Below, piece after piece: positions 34,736 to 45,600 of a stretch of DNA of 64,000 nucleotides. The stretch spans positions 4,782,214 to 4,846,213 of the forward strand of contig NC_092567.1 of assembly GCF_037975245.1 (NCBI RefSeq), given 5' to 3'. Made by a program: the position numbers and the translations under genes. The DNA comes from Apostichopus japonicus (taxonomy: Eukaryota; Echinodermata; Holothuroidea; Aspidochirotida; Stichopodidae). Positions within the stretch are counted from its first letter, which is position 1; each line of letters opens with the position of its first letter. The notes under the pieces are model-generated. The model was not told the origin of the DNA. It was given only the letters and a program-made list of their open reading frames with translations, and ran no database searches.

Positions 34736-34930
34736 CTATTCATGGTAGATTGGAGAGAACAAACGCCTTGGATGTTTCTCAATGAACTTTCGGACCACTT
34801 CGTCAGTGTCGATAGGAGTGTTATAATACGTGTTCATGAGAACAAGAGCTGTGAGACGTTCCTTGCCCATTGTTGATCGGAGAACAGTTTTATGCCTTCT
34901 CACCGCAGAAAACGATCTCTCGTGAAGAAT
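34736..34930 (-). pseudogene. hAT transposase C-terminal dimerisation domain fragment
   Basis: The minus-strand frame contains ERSFSAVRRHKTVLRSTMGK, then ERLTALVLMNTYYN, PIDTDEVVRKF and EKHPRRLF before a stop at 34736. This is the conserved C-terminal block of hAT transposases (the dimerisation region, typically with ERSFS, LRSTM, ERL and DTDEV motifs). Upstream of the motif the frame degenerates (AVRWQSGRLHRMRRRI), which suggests a frameshift, and no catalytic DDE region, zinc finger or start is present. It is a dead, 5'-truncated copy. It shows directly that autonomous hAT elements have lived in this genome and supports the hAT reading of the many 8-bp-flanked elements nearby. Confidence 0.8.
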
Positions 34931-35199
34931 TCGTCGGCGCATCCTATGCAGCCTACCGCTCTGCCACCTCACTGCCCAAAACAATTCGAACACCACCTCA
35001 ATTTTGAAACTTTTCGGTCTGAAAATTGAGATTTTTAGGCATTTTTTGCACGTGTAGCACGCGTGCACACTATAGTTCATTTGACGGAAAAGACACACCT
35101 GGCTGACTTGTAAGGATAACCGCCCTTCTGACGTCCTACGTGTTTAAAATTGGCGTTTAATTTAATTATTTTTTTTCTCTCTCTTTTTTTTTCTTTTTT

Positions 35200-35256
35200 T
35201 TTTGGCCAAGAGTAGGGGGGGTCCGGACCCCCTGGACCCCCCTGGATCCGCGCCTG
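35200..35256 (-). mobile_element. hAT-like terminus (CAGGCGCGGATCCAGG)
   Basis: Read on the minus strand, CAGGCGCGGATCCAGGGGGG starts at 35256 and runs into GTCCGGACCCC. It is a clear terminal type, but no 8-bp duplication with a left partner could be fixed. It may pair with 33942. Confidence 0.5.
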
Positions 35257-35683
35257 GAATACCGTCTGTTTCAAATGATTTGAAGGAGTACATGTTTAAT
35301 GAATATTAAAACCTACATGGAATAACATAAATTGAACACTCTTGTTCAGTCATACACATCTTGCAGACACATCGTGCAGACAAAACGTGTCTGTGTCAAG
35401 TTAAACTTTTGTTTTTACAAATAATCACTTCATCATCATGAAATTATTGGAATAAATGTAACTACACAACTGTTTTTCATCCCTCTCCACCCAACCACCG
35501 TTGTAATTAATTCCATTCCAAGTCATTGCTGCATTATGCAGCTAAATCTTTGCACCAGCAAAGAGAGTGTAAGGCAATCAAACGATGTTTTGTCTTTTCA
35601 CGTACCTCGTAATTGCTCAAATCTAAATACGACATTTCATCAATAATTGTAATAGTCAATTCATGTAGTCATTTGTGACATGT

Positions 35684-35740
35684 CGAGTCCGTCGGGGGGG
35701 GGGGCATCCGCCCCCTGACTGTTTGGACGCTCCGCCACTG
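35684..35740 (-). mobile_element. hAT-like terminus, second copy of CAGTGGCGGAGCGTCC end
   Basis: Ends GTTTGGACGCTCCGCCACTG at 35740, preceded by GAGTCCGTC and poly(G), as at 34626-34677. The partner end was not found. Confidence 0.5.
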
Positions 35741-36939
35741 TTGGCCGGTAGTTCTCAGCGATAGTGTTGTCTCCTTTCTTGAAAATTTGGTTTTTAGCGG
35801 TTTTAAGAGAATCAGGGTACGTCCCAGAAGCGAAAACCAGATTGAAAATGTAACAGGGTATTGAGGCAATGACGCGAGCAATGACGTGAGAAACATGTGT
35901 ATGATGTCAGCATTTTTTGCCTATTAACATCTTCTTTGGCATTCAAGTACCTGGAGACCACCGTTCTATAAGGGTATAGTATTGCTCACTAGCTTGTTTG
36001 CTCAGTTAATGCGCACTGGTTACAAGATAATGATAGGCTGTTTGTATTAGTATTTATTTGTATGTTAGGGATTATGGATATTTAAAAAAAAAAGAGTGAC
36101 AAAGGCAAAGTTTGCCCGAACAGTCGAACACGCAGACTCAGTAGTAAACATTATGTGTGTTGTAGTCTTGTAGAGCAAGAATTATATTATTCGACGGTCG
36201 TTAACATGCGTTTTCAGTACAGTGCGACTACTGTAGACTTCTCGGCCTATGCGCTATGTCACGTCAGGTTTTCAGCAACTATAGCCTACTGCCGGTCCGC
36301 GGTCGAAGGGTCGTTCATGAGTGGTCATCATCAGTGGCGTAGCTACGGGGGGGGGGGGGCCTGGGGGGCCGGGCCCCCCATGAAATCTGCTGGCCCCCCC
36401 CACTGGCCCCCACTGGGAATGGGGTAAAAAAAATTGTAAAAAAAAAAAAAAAAAAAACTCATCAGTGGGATTCACTAATATTTTTTGTTCAATAATTTGG
36501 GAAATAGAGTTACACAATTTTCTCGTCTGCATCTGGCAGAATAAGAATAATACAATATCTGTAGTAATCATGAGAATGGTCATACAGCATGGCATGGCAA
36601 TGGTCGATGCGACGGTTGCGACCATACACCACGAACCTTGTGCATGTGCTGCGCGATATCGATATCTACCAATACATGTTATCGGTCATCGATTGGCACA
36701 AAACCCCAGATTCTGATGACAGCTGCCTCAAGAAACCCAATAAATGGCCTAATTAGCACCGAGCCACCAATGTGGACCATTACCGAAACATCGATGCGTG
36801 TTAGTCTTCCATCCCCTTCCTCTAATGCTATTTAAGTCCACATGTGGGCATTTCCTGCAAACCTACCGGTAGCCCACAGGGGTTTGAGTTGGGAGAAAGG
36901 CTTTGACACCTTGAAACAACAAATGATGCCAACCATAGG

Positions 36940-37040
36940 CGTACGAGGCGGGGGGTGCAGGGGGCAGACTGCCCCCTAAATTTCCAGAGGACAAGAAATT
37001 CGGGCAAAAGTCTTGAAAAATTCGGGCAGCCTAAGAGGAG

Positions 37041-37111
<71 letters not shown>

Positions 37112-37195
37112 GCAGTAGCTTGCCCGAATCTTTTTCAAATATTTGCCCGACATTTCCATGATTTTCTTTATTTAGCATCATGATGCCCGAATATT
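36940..37195 (+). repeat. TTGCCCGAA-motif block split by (AT)n microsatellite
   Basis: ATTCGGGCAAAAGTC, ATTCGGGCAGCC, CTTGCCCGAATC and TTGCCCGACATTTCC surround an uninterrupted AT dinucleotide run at about 37043-37107. Related to the block at 16355-16700. The IYIYIY frames across the AT run are artefacts. Confidence 0.6.
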
Positions 37196-37294
37196 TCCGT
37201 GTAACACCACCGTAAGCGCAGTTCATCTGGGCTACCACGCTTTTTGCACGATCAATTTTTTTCTTCTTCTAACTAGTCAATTGTATACCTGGAC

Positions 37295-37962
37295 CAAGGG
37301 CGGCGGAACCGGGGGGGCACAGGGGGCACGTGCCCCTCCCCCACTTTTCCTCAGGTTAGAAATGTGCCTTTTTTCTACATAAAAATTGAGGTGCCTCAAG
37401 TTAGCAAGAGGCCAGGGAACCTGAATGAACACTCGGGAAGGGCCGTTTCCGGCCATCTGAGGGGTTTGTAAAACCAACAATTTTCTAAAAGCACGCTCCG
37501 CGCCAACCGATGGTGGCGCTCCGCTCAGATAGCCGTGCATACAACTTTGCAAATCCTGGCTAAGCCCGTGACTTTTAACGAATTTCTGTAAGTCAAACTC
37601 AAAGCATTTTCGAATGGAAAAAATTTGTTAAGATATTAACAAGAAAAAAACTCTAATTCGGAAGATTCCTACATTAGCAACTAGCATGATTTCACCTCAT
37701 TTTGTCTCAAAAGAAAACTTGTTCCTTGTTTCCCAATTTGCGCATTGGATATTGCAATGCTAGTATGCATATTTTGCTTGAGGGGGGGGGGGGGGGAGGA
37801 GGGGCGTTGATGGAGTGATGTGTATACACAAATAAGATAATACAATAAGAGTTATAAAGGGTACTCATTATAACGCTGCATCATTCCAATCGAATTTCTG
37901 CAAAGTGCCCTTTGATGTCGGTGCCCCCCCCCCCCAGATTAAAAGTGCTCCCGCCGCCCTTG
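37295..37962 (+). mobile_element. Nested hAT-like element (668 bp)
   Basis: Flanked by ACCTGGAC (37287-37294) and ACCTGGAT (37963-37970), 7 of 8 bases matching. The ends are CAAGGGCGGCGGAACC and, reverse complemented, CAAGGGCGGCGGGAGC. The core module is at 37431-37533 in reverse orientation, and poly(G)/poly(C) runs lie at 37780 and 37924. A CACGGGCTTAGCCAGGATTT end-like sequence (minus, near 37570) hints at an older element inside. Confidence 0.8.
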
Positions 37963-38869
37963 ACCTGGATATCCCCGACATGAGTGTATAAAAGAAACAT
38001 TTTCTTTTTCATGGATGGTGGGGGGGGGGGAGTGTCTACAAGCCTAGAAGTACAGGTTTATCATATTCTTTGTTATATTTTATGCTTTTTTGTGAGACAA
38101 ATTGCAGTCTCACCCGACACAGCGACATTATCCCGCCTACGTGTCGTTGAACAATGTTTTTCTGGAGGTAGCTGAGTACTGTTTTAAAATAATAAATAAG
38201 GTAACTAAATATAGCAGCTTAAAAAATATACTGTCCCATTTTTCCCCTTCAAAGTGATGTTACATTTTTTTCTTCTTCTAATTTACCAAATTTTTGGGGA
38301 ACTGTAAATTTCTAAAACGTGAGATTATAAATAAAGAATGTTTAGATGCAACTTGCAAGGCCTCAGAAGTGCCGTTTCCGGCAATCTGAGAGGCATTGTG
38401 TGCCAAAAATGTTCTTGTTCGCTACGCGCCAACCGATGGTGGCGCTCCGCTTAGATAGTGTCACGGGAACTTTCGGGCACAAAAAGTTCTGCCCCCCAAA
38501 CTGAAATGGTCCCGTACGCCTTTGATGTCAACTTCACTCAAGTTAAAAGTCTGGCTGAGTTGGCAAGGCCAGTCAGCATGAAAGAGAATTTTTTTTTTGC
38601 ATTTCTGTCACCAAAGTTGCACATCTTTTTGGATGCTATTTTGCCTCACAGGTGCCATCTCCTGCGATCTGGGGGGGGGGGGGTGCTGAAATCTCAAATT
38701 TTCTCTGTACGCTCCGCACCAACCAAGGTGGCGCTCCGCTCAGATAGTAACCTCCGGCCCCCACAAGAAAGAACAGCCCCCCCATGGCACCCCCACTCAA
38801 AAAATCCTAGCTACGCCACTGGTCATCATGGAGATTCGAGACCATTCAGACCAATGATATATTTTTTTT

Positions 38870-38985
38870 CGCACATGTAATTTTTTTTCGACACCCAAAA
38901 TCCCAGTGGGGGGCGACGGGGGGGGGGGGGGCGACGAGCTTTCATGGGGGCTGTCGCCCCCCACGCCCCCCGTAGCTACGCCACT
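38870..38985 (-). mobile_element. Orphan hAT-like terminus
   Basis: Read on the minus strand it starts CAGTGGCGTAGCTACGGGGG at 38985 and resembles the left end of the composite element (36332-36440), including CCCCCATGAAA and CCCACTGGGA. Its right flank (ATTGCTAT) has no matching copy upstream, so its partner end is lost or outside the cluster. Confidence 0.6.
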
Positions 38986-39095
38986 GATTGCTATTATTTG
39001 AATTGGAAGATTGCCAAGCATTTTTAAAAGCAAAAACATAAGCCGGAAAATTAAGCTTAGGATCTTTGAGACTTTATTAAAGTGTATTTTTTTTT

Positions 39096-39540
39096 TTGTA
39101 CAATTGCGAACTGTGGGGCACAACGAAGGATCTTGATCGCAAAATTGACACTTTTCAAAGGAGACTACTTCGAAATATTCTCAACATTAGATGGACCAAT
39201 AATAATTGGTTATCAAATGATGAGCTCTACAACGAAACCAACCAAACACCTTGGTCATTGATAGTCGCACATAGAAGATTGAGATTTTTCGGTCATGTAG
39301 CAAGACTCCAAGAGGACGCTCCAGCAAAGGTTGCTTTAAGAGAAGCACTGATACATACTGCTAAACCAATTGGAAGGCCCGTGACTACATTGCTTGGAAA
39401 AATAAAATCGCAATTCAAGGACATTAATATTAACAATTTCGAAGAAGCAATAAACCTTGCGCAAGATCGTGATACGTGGCGGAGGTTAATCACTGAGCAT
39501 GTCGGATAGACGAGGCTCAACTTACTACTACTACTACTAA
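39096..39540 (+). pseudogene. 3' end of a non-LTR retrotransposon (LINE) ORF2
   Basis: An open frame of 137 codons (no ATG; it begins just after a poly(T) run) contains YNCELWG, TFQRRLLRNILNIRWT, HRRLRFFGHVARL and PIGRPVTTLLGKI, then a TAG at 39507-39509. This C-terminal region beyond the reverse transcriptase domain is typical of LINE ORF2 proteins in invertebrates. The reverse transcriptase and endonuclease are missing: a 5'-truncated insertion. About 10 bases after the stop the sequence ends in a short (ACT)n run (39525-39540), a usual LINE 3' tail. The frame is intact, so the insertion may be fairly young. Clade not assigned. Confidence 0.8.
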
Positions 39541-42500
39541 GATTGATCATTTATATGAAAAAGAGGGGTATTTCCCTCGTGGCCAATGAAACGACTTGAA
39601 CAAGTCTCATCTTCAAAATCTAAACAAACCAACGACACAGTGTAAAGCAGCGTTTGAAGAACGGTTGTATGGTTGTACTTCACTGTTTGTTTAACGTGAT
39701 TCCCTGAAGCTACAGCACTGGCTTACTAATATGAAGATATTGCAATATATTTCAGATGGTGATACTGAAAGAAACAGACTAAGTATATTGCAATTGTCAT
39801 AGAAGAAATCCCACGTATGTCTTGTTTTCCTTTCATATTGTTAGGCTATGTACCTACAAAGACAGGGACATCATAACGTTGAAGTTATGGCTTAGGCCTA
39901 CTTCTTCTTTAGTCATATAAGAAAAGTGCAGCCTAACGGTGGCCTAGTCCAATGGTTTTAATGACAACATTCAAAAGTCCGCAATGCCAGCATAAAGCAT
40001 GTCCTAGGATCAGCACAATGTAGGACTAGCTGAAATATGGTGATGCTAGCCTGTTAGTTGGTTGCAAGTTGAAGGAGAGGGTTTCCTCCCTCAGAATACT
40101 GATCACATTAGTTTATTGAAGAAGTGTTCTACATTTGCGAGATCATCCAACTACTGTATCTGAAAGGTTTTATTCAAACTATGTAGTCATTAAAACCTAC
40201 TCTTAAAGTACTCTGGAGTTGTTTCCTCTCCTGGTATATTGTAGATTTAAGTACTAACCTGCCAGTGAGTAAAGGTCAAATGAAGTGCAAGGTTTTCCAG
40301 AGATTGAGATTCAATATCCCATATCATATACAAACATTATTGTAGTTTGTCACCCATAATACTGCAATGCTTTACACCGCCCTTGCTGGTCAAAGACAAC
40401 CCATTATTGGAACATATCCAGAATTTCCAGGGTTTGTGCTGGTACAGTAATGCTCAGTTCCTATTGACGTATCTTTAGCTTCAATATCACAAATCAAATA
40501 TGCACTTTTATATAATTTACTAACTGAAAGTAAAGGGGTCTTTATAGCTAGCATGTAGGGGTCTTTTACAACTAACATGTAAAGTTGATTGCCCACAAAG
40601 ACTGCTGTAGTGTCACGTTGCTATCTGAATGCAAAAGTTCCTAAGAACTTTCAAAAAGCTTCAGAAATCAAACACTAATACTGTATAATCACTAAATTAA
40701 AATGATCAATGATTGGATCAAAGTGGAACTGCTACCATGGGTTTTTCGTTGTAAGTGAGTATACTTTTGTTTCTGAAATCTAAAAATATCTGAATAACTA
40801 ATTTGATTTCATGTTTAGTGTTTCACTTTTGATTTAGAAGTCACTGAGGCTCAGTCTGACGGCTCCATGATGTAATAATTCAACCGTAGGAAGAAACCCT
40901 CTAGTGAATATGAAGACAGACTGTACTGGATAGAGGAGATCAGGACCTATGAACCTATCAAGCTTCTTCCAGTATCCTACACTTCTTGATGCACAGAGTT
41001 CCATAGGAATGGTAAGAATGAAGTAAATCTGGTTTGTTGCACATGACTTGATTCACCAAACTGCTGGCTAGCAAGCATGGTTAAGGAATTTAAATTCCCC
41101 TGCCACTCTTTATCAATATCATGTCATGATAACATGTCTTCCTTGCATATTTGAGAGCTAACTACCGTTTAACATAAACATATTCAAACATATACAAGCA
41201 CTGGCATCTATTAGGGTGGTGAGCACTTGCCCCCCCCCCTCCCCCATAGGCTCCACTTGGTCTGAAAAATCACTATCAGAGAACATTAAATATCTGAAAA
41301 GTGAAAATGCCTTGAGCAGCTAAAGTCCCCAGGGACTCCCACCAGGGCTTAGATTTATACTTCATAGAAATTACATTTTTCTCTCTAACATGTATTTACA
41401 TGCTTTATACTTAGTACAAGAGGACATGAAGTAGAAGAGATGTTACAGAGCTCTTCTGAAGCCCCCAGCACCCGGCCAGGGCTCAGCTATATATTCCACA
41501 GAGTAAAATCACATTAAGTATTTCTATTACTGACATGTCCTCATGTGCTCAAAATGCAGATTCCAGAAACTACAGTATGTGAAAATACTGTATTGAAGAT
41601 TTGGAGAGCTTTGCAGTACCCTTGTAAGTCCAGCCACTATAAACACTATAAACACAATTGGAAATACTTCCTACTAATCTGAGAATGTACAGCTGTGAAT
41701 AAAGAATTGTCACTTATGCTTGTTTAATTTTTAAACATTGCTGAGCCAGTCACTGCAGTTGGATTTAAGAAATCTAATTGGTCTCAAAACTGATCTTATT
41801 TCGGCGAATAAGTATGGTGGCTTGAAAAAAATATATAAGTGTCCCCAAATTTCAAAATTTTGAATTTGCTTTCTCAATATTTGGAATTTTTATCTCAAGA
41901 TTTTCACCCCAAAGTCAAAATTTTGACTTTTTCATCTCTCAAAACTTTTAACTCAAAATTTTGAGGTTATAAGTGTCTTCATCTGCCAAATTTGTAGAAA
42001 GAACTGACCATATTGTATGGCTATTGACCAGCTGAACAAGGTACTTTATAAACCTTTGGTGATCTAAAATCTAGAAAGAGACCCCCCCCCGAGAGTGGTG
42101 TAACTAGGTCAATATAGCCAATGCAGTCTCCAGGGGCCTGGTGCCATTAAATAAAGAAAAATAATATGAAAACACATCCACAAAAGCAGACACACTAAAT
42201 TAGATACAATTACAGTATCTCCTAATGAGTGGAAATTCAAAAGACATTCTGTCCTCAATACGAAAGAGTGGTGCGAAATCTCACACATTTCTCAGTCAGG
42301 CCCAAACCATGCATGGTTGGGTTTGTGTGAGGTTGGACTCTCCTTTGGGAGCTCATTTATATCACTGCACCACACCTTTATATGCCACTTCCACTAAACA
42401 ACGGACAATCCGGTTCAAGTTTGATGCTTAACTGGCTAATTGTTTTTACACTTAATACCTGGTTATTGGAAACTGAAGTGTACTCCTTCCTCTGTATTTT

Positions 42501-42630
42501 TTTCTCTGTGATTGTTCATGTATACAGGGTAGTTAGCCAGAGACATTCACGTATCTATTGCTGATTGACATTCTCAATGTCTCCTATAATTAGGACTCAA
42601 ATCTCATTCACATCACTTTCTTTTCTCTTC
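39541..42630. other. Unique-looking non-coding stretch
   Basis: No supported gene. Poly(C) runs at 41230 and 42081. A possible exon-like piece at 40900-41020 (GAATATGAAGACAGACTG ... ATGGTAAGAATG) has no conserved frame. Confidence 0.3.
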
Positions 42631-45600
42631 ATTAGGTTAAATATGAAGCGAGCTATTAGGGCATCACCTATTCTACCTGTAGTTACCAGTTGTCGATGGA
42701 AGTCACGTTCATACTGTGCTGACAAGGACAATGAATGGTTCATCATCTGATATTTCCTCCATGTGATGGTAATCACATTAATGGTAAGTGTTGAACAGTA
42801 TTGATAACGTTTCAAAGATGTGTGGTAGATTTTATGGATAGCGTCGCAGATCGAGGAATACTCTTTTATCCCCATTCACTCTCACTAAAATAATGTATAT
42901 AAAGTTTTAACTCATCTTCTCAAAATACAACTGACAGAATTACGCCCTAGTAAGGACATTAAAACGATCGGATTCTTGCTGGATTAATCCAGTACTTGGT
43001 ATGTTTGTAATGACCTTGCTACAGTATGACACAATAGCTACCTCAACACCCTCTGGTACATTTTACCATTGCCAAACTGAAATAAAACTTGCCTTTTAGA
43101 CTCATATGAATAAAGTCTTCTAGAACTCCTGACACTCCCAGAATGGTAAAACTGGAAGACAACTTGTTGGTTTATATGAAAGTAGCTTGGGTTACCTACA
43201 AATATGTCTTCTGTTTAGGTACTTATTTTCTTCAGATTAAAATAAAAAAACTTGAAATACCATTTTAGATATAAAGAAGTCAACTCAGTCTGTATTGCTG
43301 AGCTTTGTGTTAGAAGTATTTGTAATGAACACTCCATCAAACAAAACAAGAACACCTTGATTAATTTAGGTATATCACACAAAGGTCACACAACTATGGA
43401 TATAATCTTGAAATTTAATGTGTTATGTTTGTTATGATATTTATTGACTGTAGTACAGTAGAGATTACTGTTTTTAGCATTTGCTTAAATATTGGAAATA
43501 TGATTTGAACTATAAAATTGGACAGTAGAATGCAAATCAACTCCACCTTTGATATTCATCTCAAAGATGTCTATCATATCAGCTGAAGATTATGGTTGGG
43601 TTTGTAGATCTCCTTTTCTTCTTTGTTATTTTTAGCCAAACTCCTGATAAACTGTCGCACACCAGTTCTAAGATTCACAATCACATCTTGTGAGGCTAAA
43701 GAAGCATCATTCAAATAAGGTGTACACAAAACCAGTAACATAGAGAGCCAGGCACAGTTCCATGCACAGTTGTGTCACCAGATCCACTTTTTTTAGGTCT
43801 TTGTTTATCCAAAGTTAAAAGTATATCATTCTTTATCACATATTTCACTGGGCACTTAGCTGACGTACAACTGTATCCTCCACCCAACCCTCACCCTCTC
43901 ACAACAGGACTGCACCGAACAACACTTTATGAAATAACAGTATATGTCAAAGTCTGCAGATAGAAAAATATGTACTTTAACTCATCAGTTATAGTACAAT
44001 GTCATCATTTCATAAATCCTACAAATTCATCAACCTCTAGACAGTACAGTGAACCAATGGTTCCTAAATTATGTGACCGAAACGGTCATCATGTTTTCTT
44101 CAGGCTCCATTCTATTTCAGGGTTACATTGTTATTACTTGTGTTTCTCAATTGAATATAAACCAGACTGGATTGCTAGTGGTATTGCTTAAAGTTTGTAT
44201 TGAAGATTCAATGCTTGTCTCAATTTCAAATTAATGTTTCTTTATATTTCAATTAGTTTGGTTTTAGGTGAGCTGTATATACACTGTGGGGAGCATTATG
44301 AGACCTTGAACACATCTTGTACAGTCAATAGGTTTGTATTCTAGTTGCTTTAGTTTCTTTACATTGTTATTATAATAATAACTGAGTAATTTATTTTGAA
44401 ACTACAGTAGCATACCTTATGTTTATAATAGCTGTGTTCTGTGTTTGACAATGTTACATGATAGAATGCAGCTACTTGCAGACCGGGTGATGACAATTTA
44501 CATGAATAATAACATTATAAGTGATGACCAAATGTATTTTGTTTTTTCTCATCATCAGGTAAACTGGAATTATTCAGTCCTGAGATCAGCCTGTTTAGGG
44601 ATTTACCAGTTTCATATCCGGATTACAGCTCTTTGAAGACATGCGTACAGTTTACATTATCAGGGTAATGATTGTATGGTCCACCACCTGATTCTTACAC
44701 CTCCCACCCATCCCCTTTCTCCATGAGAATGCAAGTTTTTAATTGGATATATTTACTCCATGACATATCAGATGATCCCTCAAGGGAAATTTCCCCACCG
44801 AAAAGTCTATCATCCAGGACCCCCCCCCCCCCAACCCCCAATCACTGCCAAACAAGACCTAAAATATGAACAATCTAGTTAGAACACTGCTAAAAGTTGT
44901 GTCTTAGGGATTCTGTGAGACCTCTTTTGTTCAGTGCTTCTCTAATTGTAGCATCATCTCTACAAATTGTATCATAATTGTAGGTTTCAAGAGGATGACA
45001 TTCTGATGCGAAGTACATCTCTAATCTTTCAAATCTGACCAATTTTAATGGTCATTAGACACACATTGTTTCATAATGTAACAGTTTCATTCCTGTGTGA
45101 GCATATAATGCTAATAAAGGCTTCCTATTGTCACGTCTCCAGGTTGAGTGGATATTGTGTAATTTATGGCAAGGTCCACCCATCCCATCATATTAAATAG
45201 TTGTCAAGGATGATGATAGGTATGGAGTATTGCACTATGACTAGCAACAGTTTATGATTCTATCACAGAAGATCATACAACACAATATGACAAGTTCTTT
45301 TAGGATTCAGCATGTTATGTCATCTGAAATCTTTAATGCATTTGTATTATTTTTCTGTTCTTAAAGTTATTGTGTAATTCAGTTTTTCTGTTATAAGAGT
45401 GTGTTTGGGTGGGGGGGGGGTGGGGGGTGCATCATGTTGCTGCATATTGGCAAAGTTGGAAATTAAGTTACTTGGAAAGTTGTGAAAGCAAAAACACTAA
45501 CATTTATGTAATAGAGCAGCCTTTGCTTCACACTGGTATACAGATAGTTTGAAAAAAAAAAGCAATCTAGACCAGTAATATTGCCTAACTTTGCTTGACT

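Larger units (their letters stand above)
36332..38821 (+). mobile_element. Composite hAT-like element (2.5 kb) with perfect 8-bp TSD
   Basis: GTCATCAT flanks it at 36324-36331 and 38822-38829. The ends are CAGTGGCGTAGCTACGG and, reverse complemented, CAGTGGCGTAGCTAGGA. Inside are an (AT)n microsatellite, a nested hAT-like element (37295-37962) and two further reverse-oriented core modules (38364-38459, 38650-38749). No transposase was recognised. The subterminal 100 bp on the left matches the inverted sequence at 38870-38985 better than its own right end. Confidence 0.8.

Noticed and set aside
34694-34876. Plus-strand 60-residue open frame
   Set aside because: It is antisense to the hAT transposase C-terminal block on the minus strand, which has the recognisable motifs.
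36828-37238. IYIYIY-containing frames on both strands
   Set aside because: Translation of an AT dinucleotide microsatellite.
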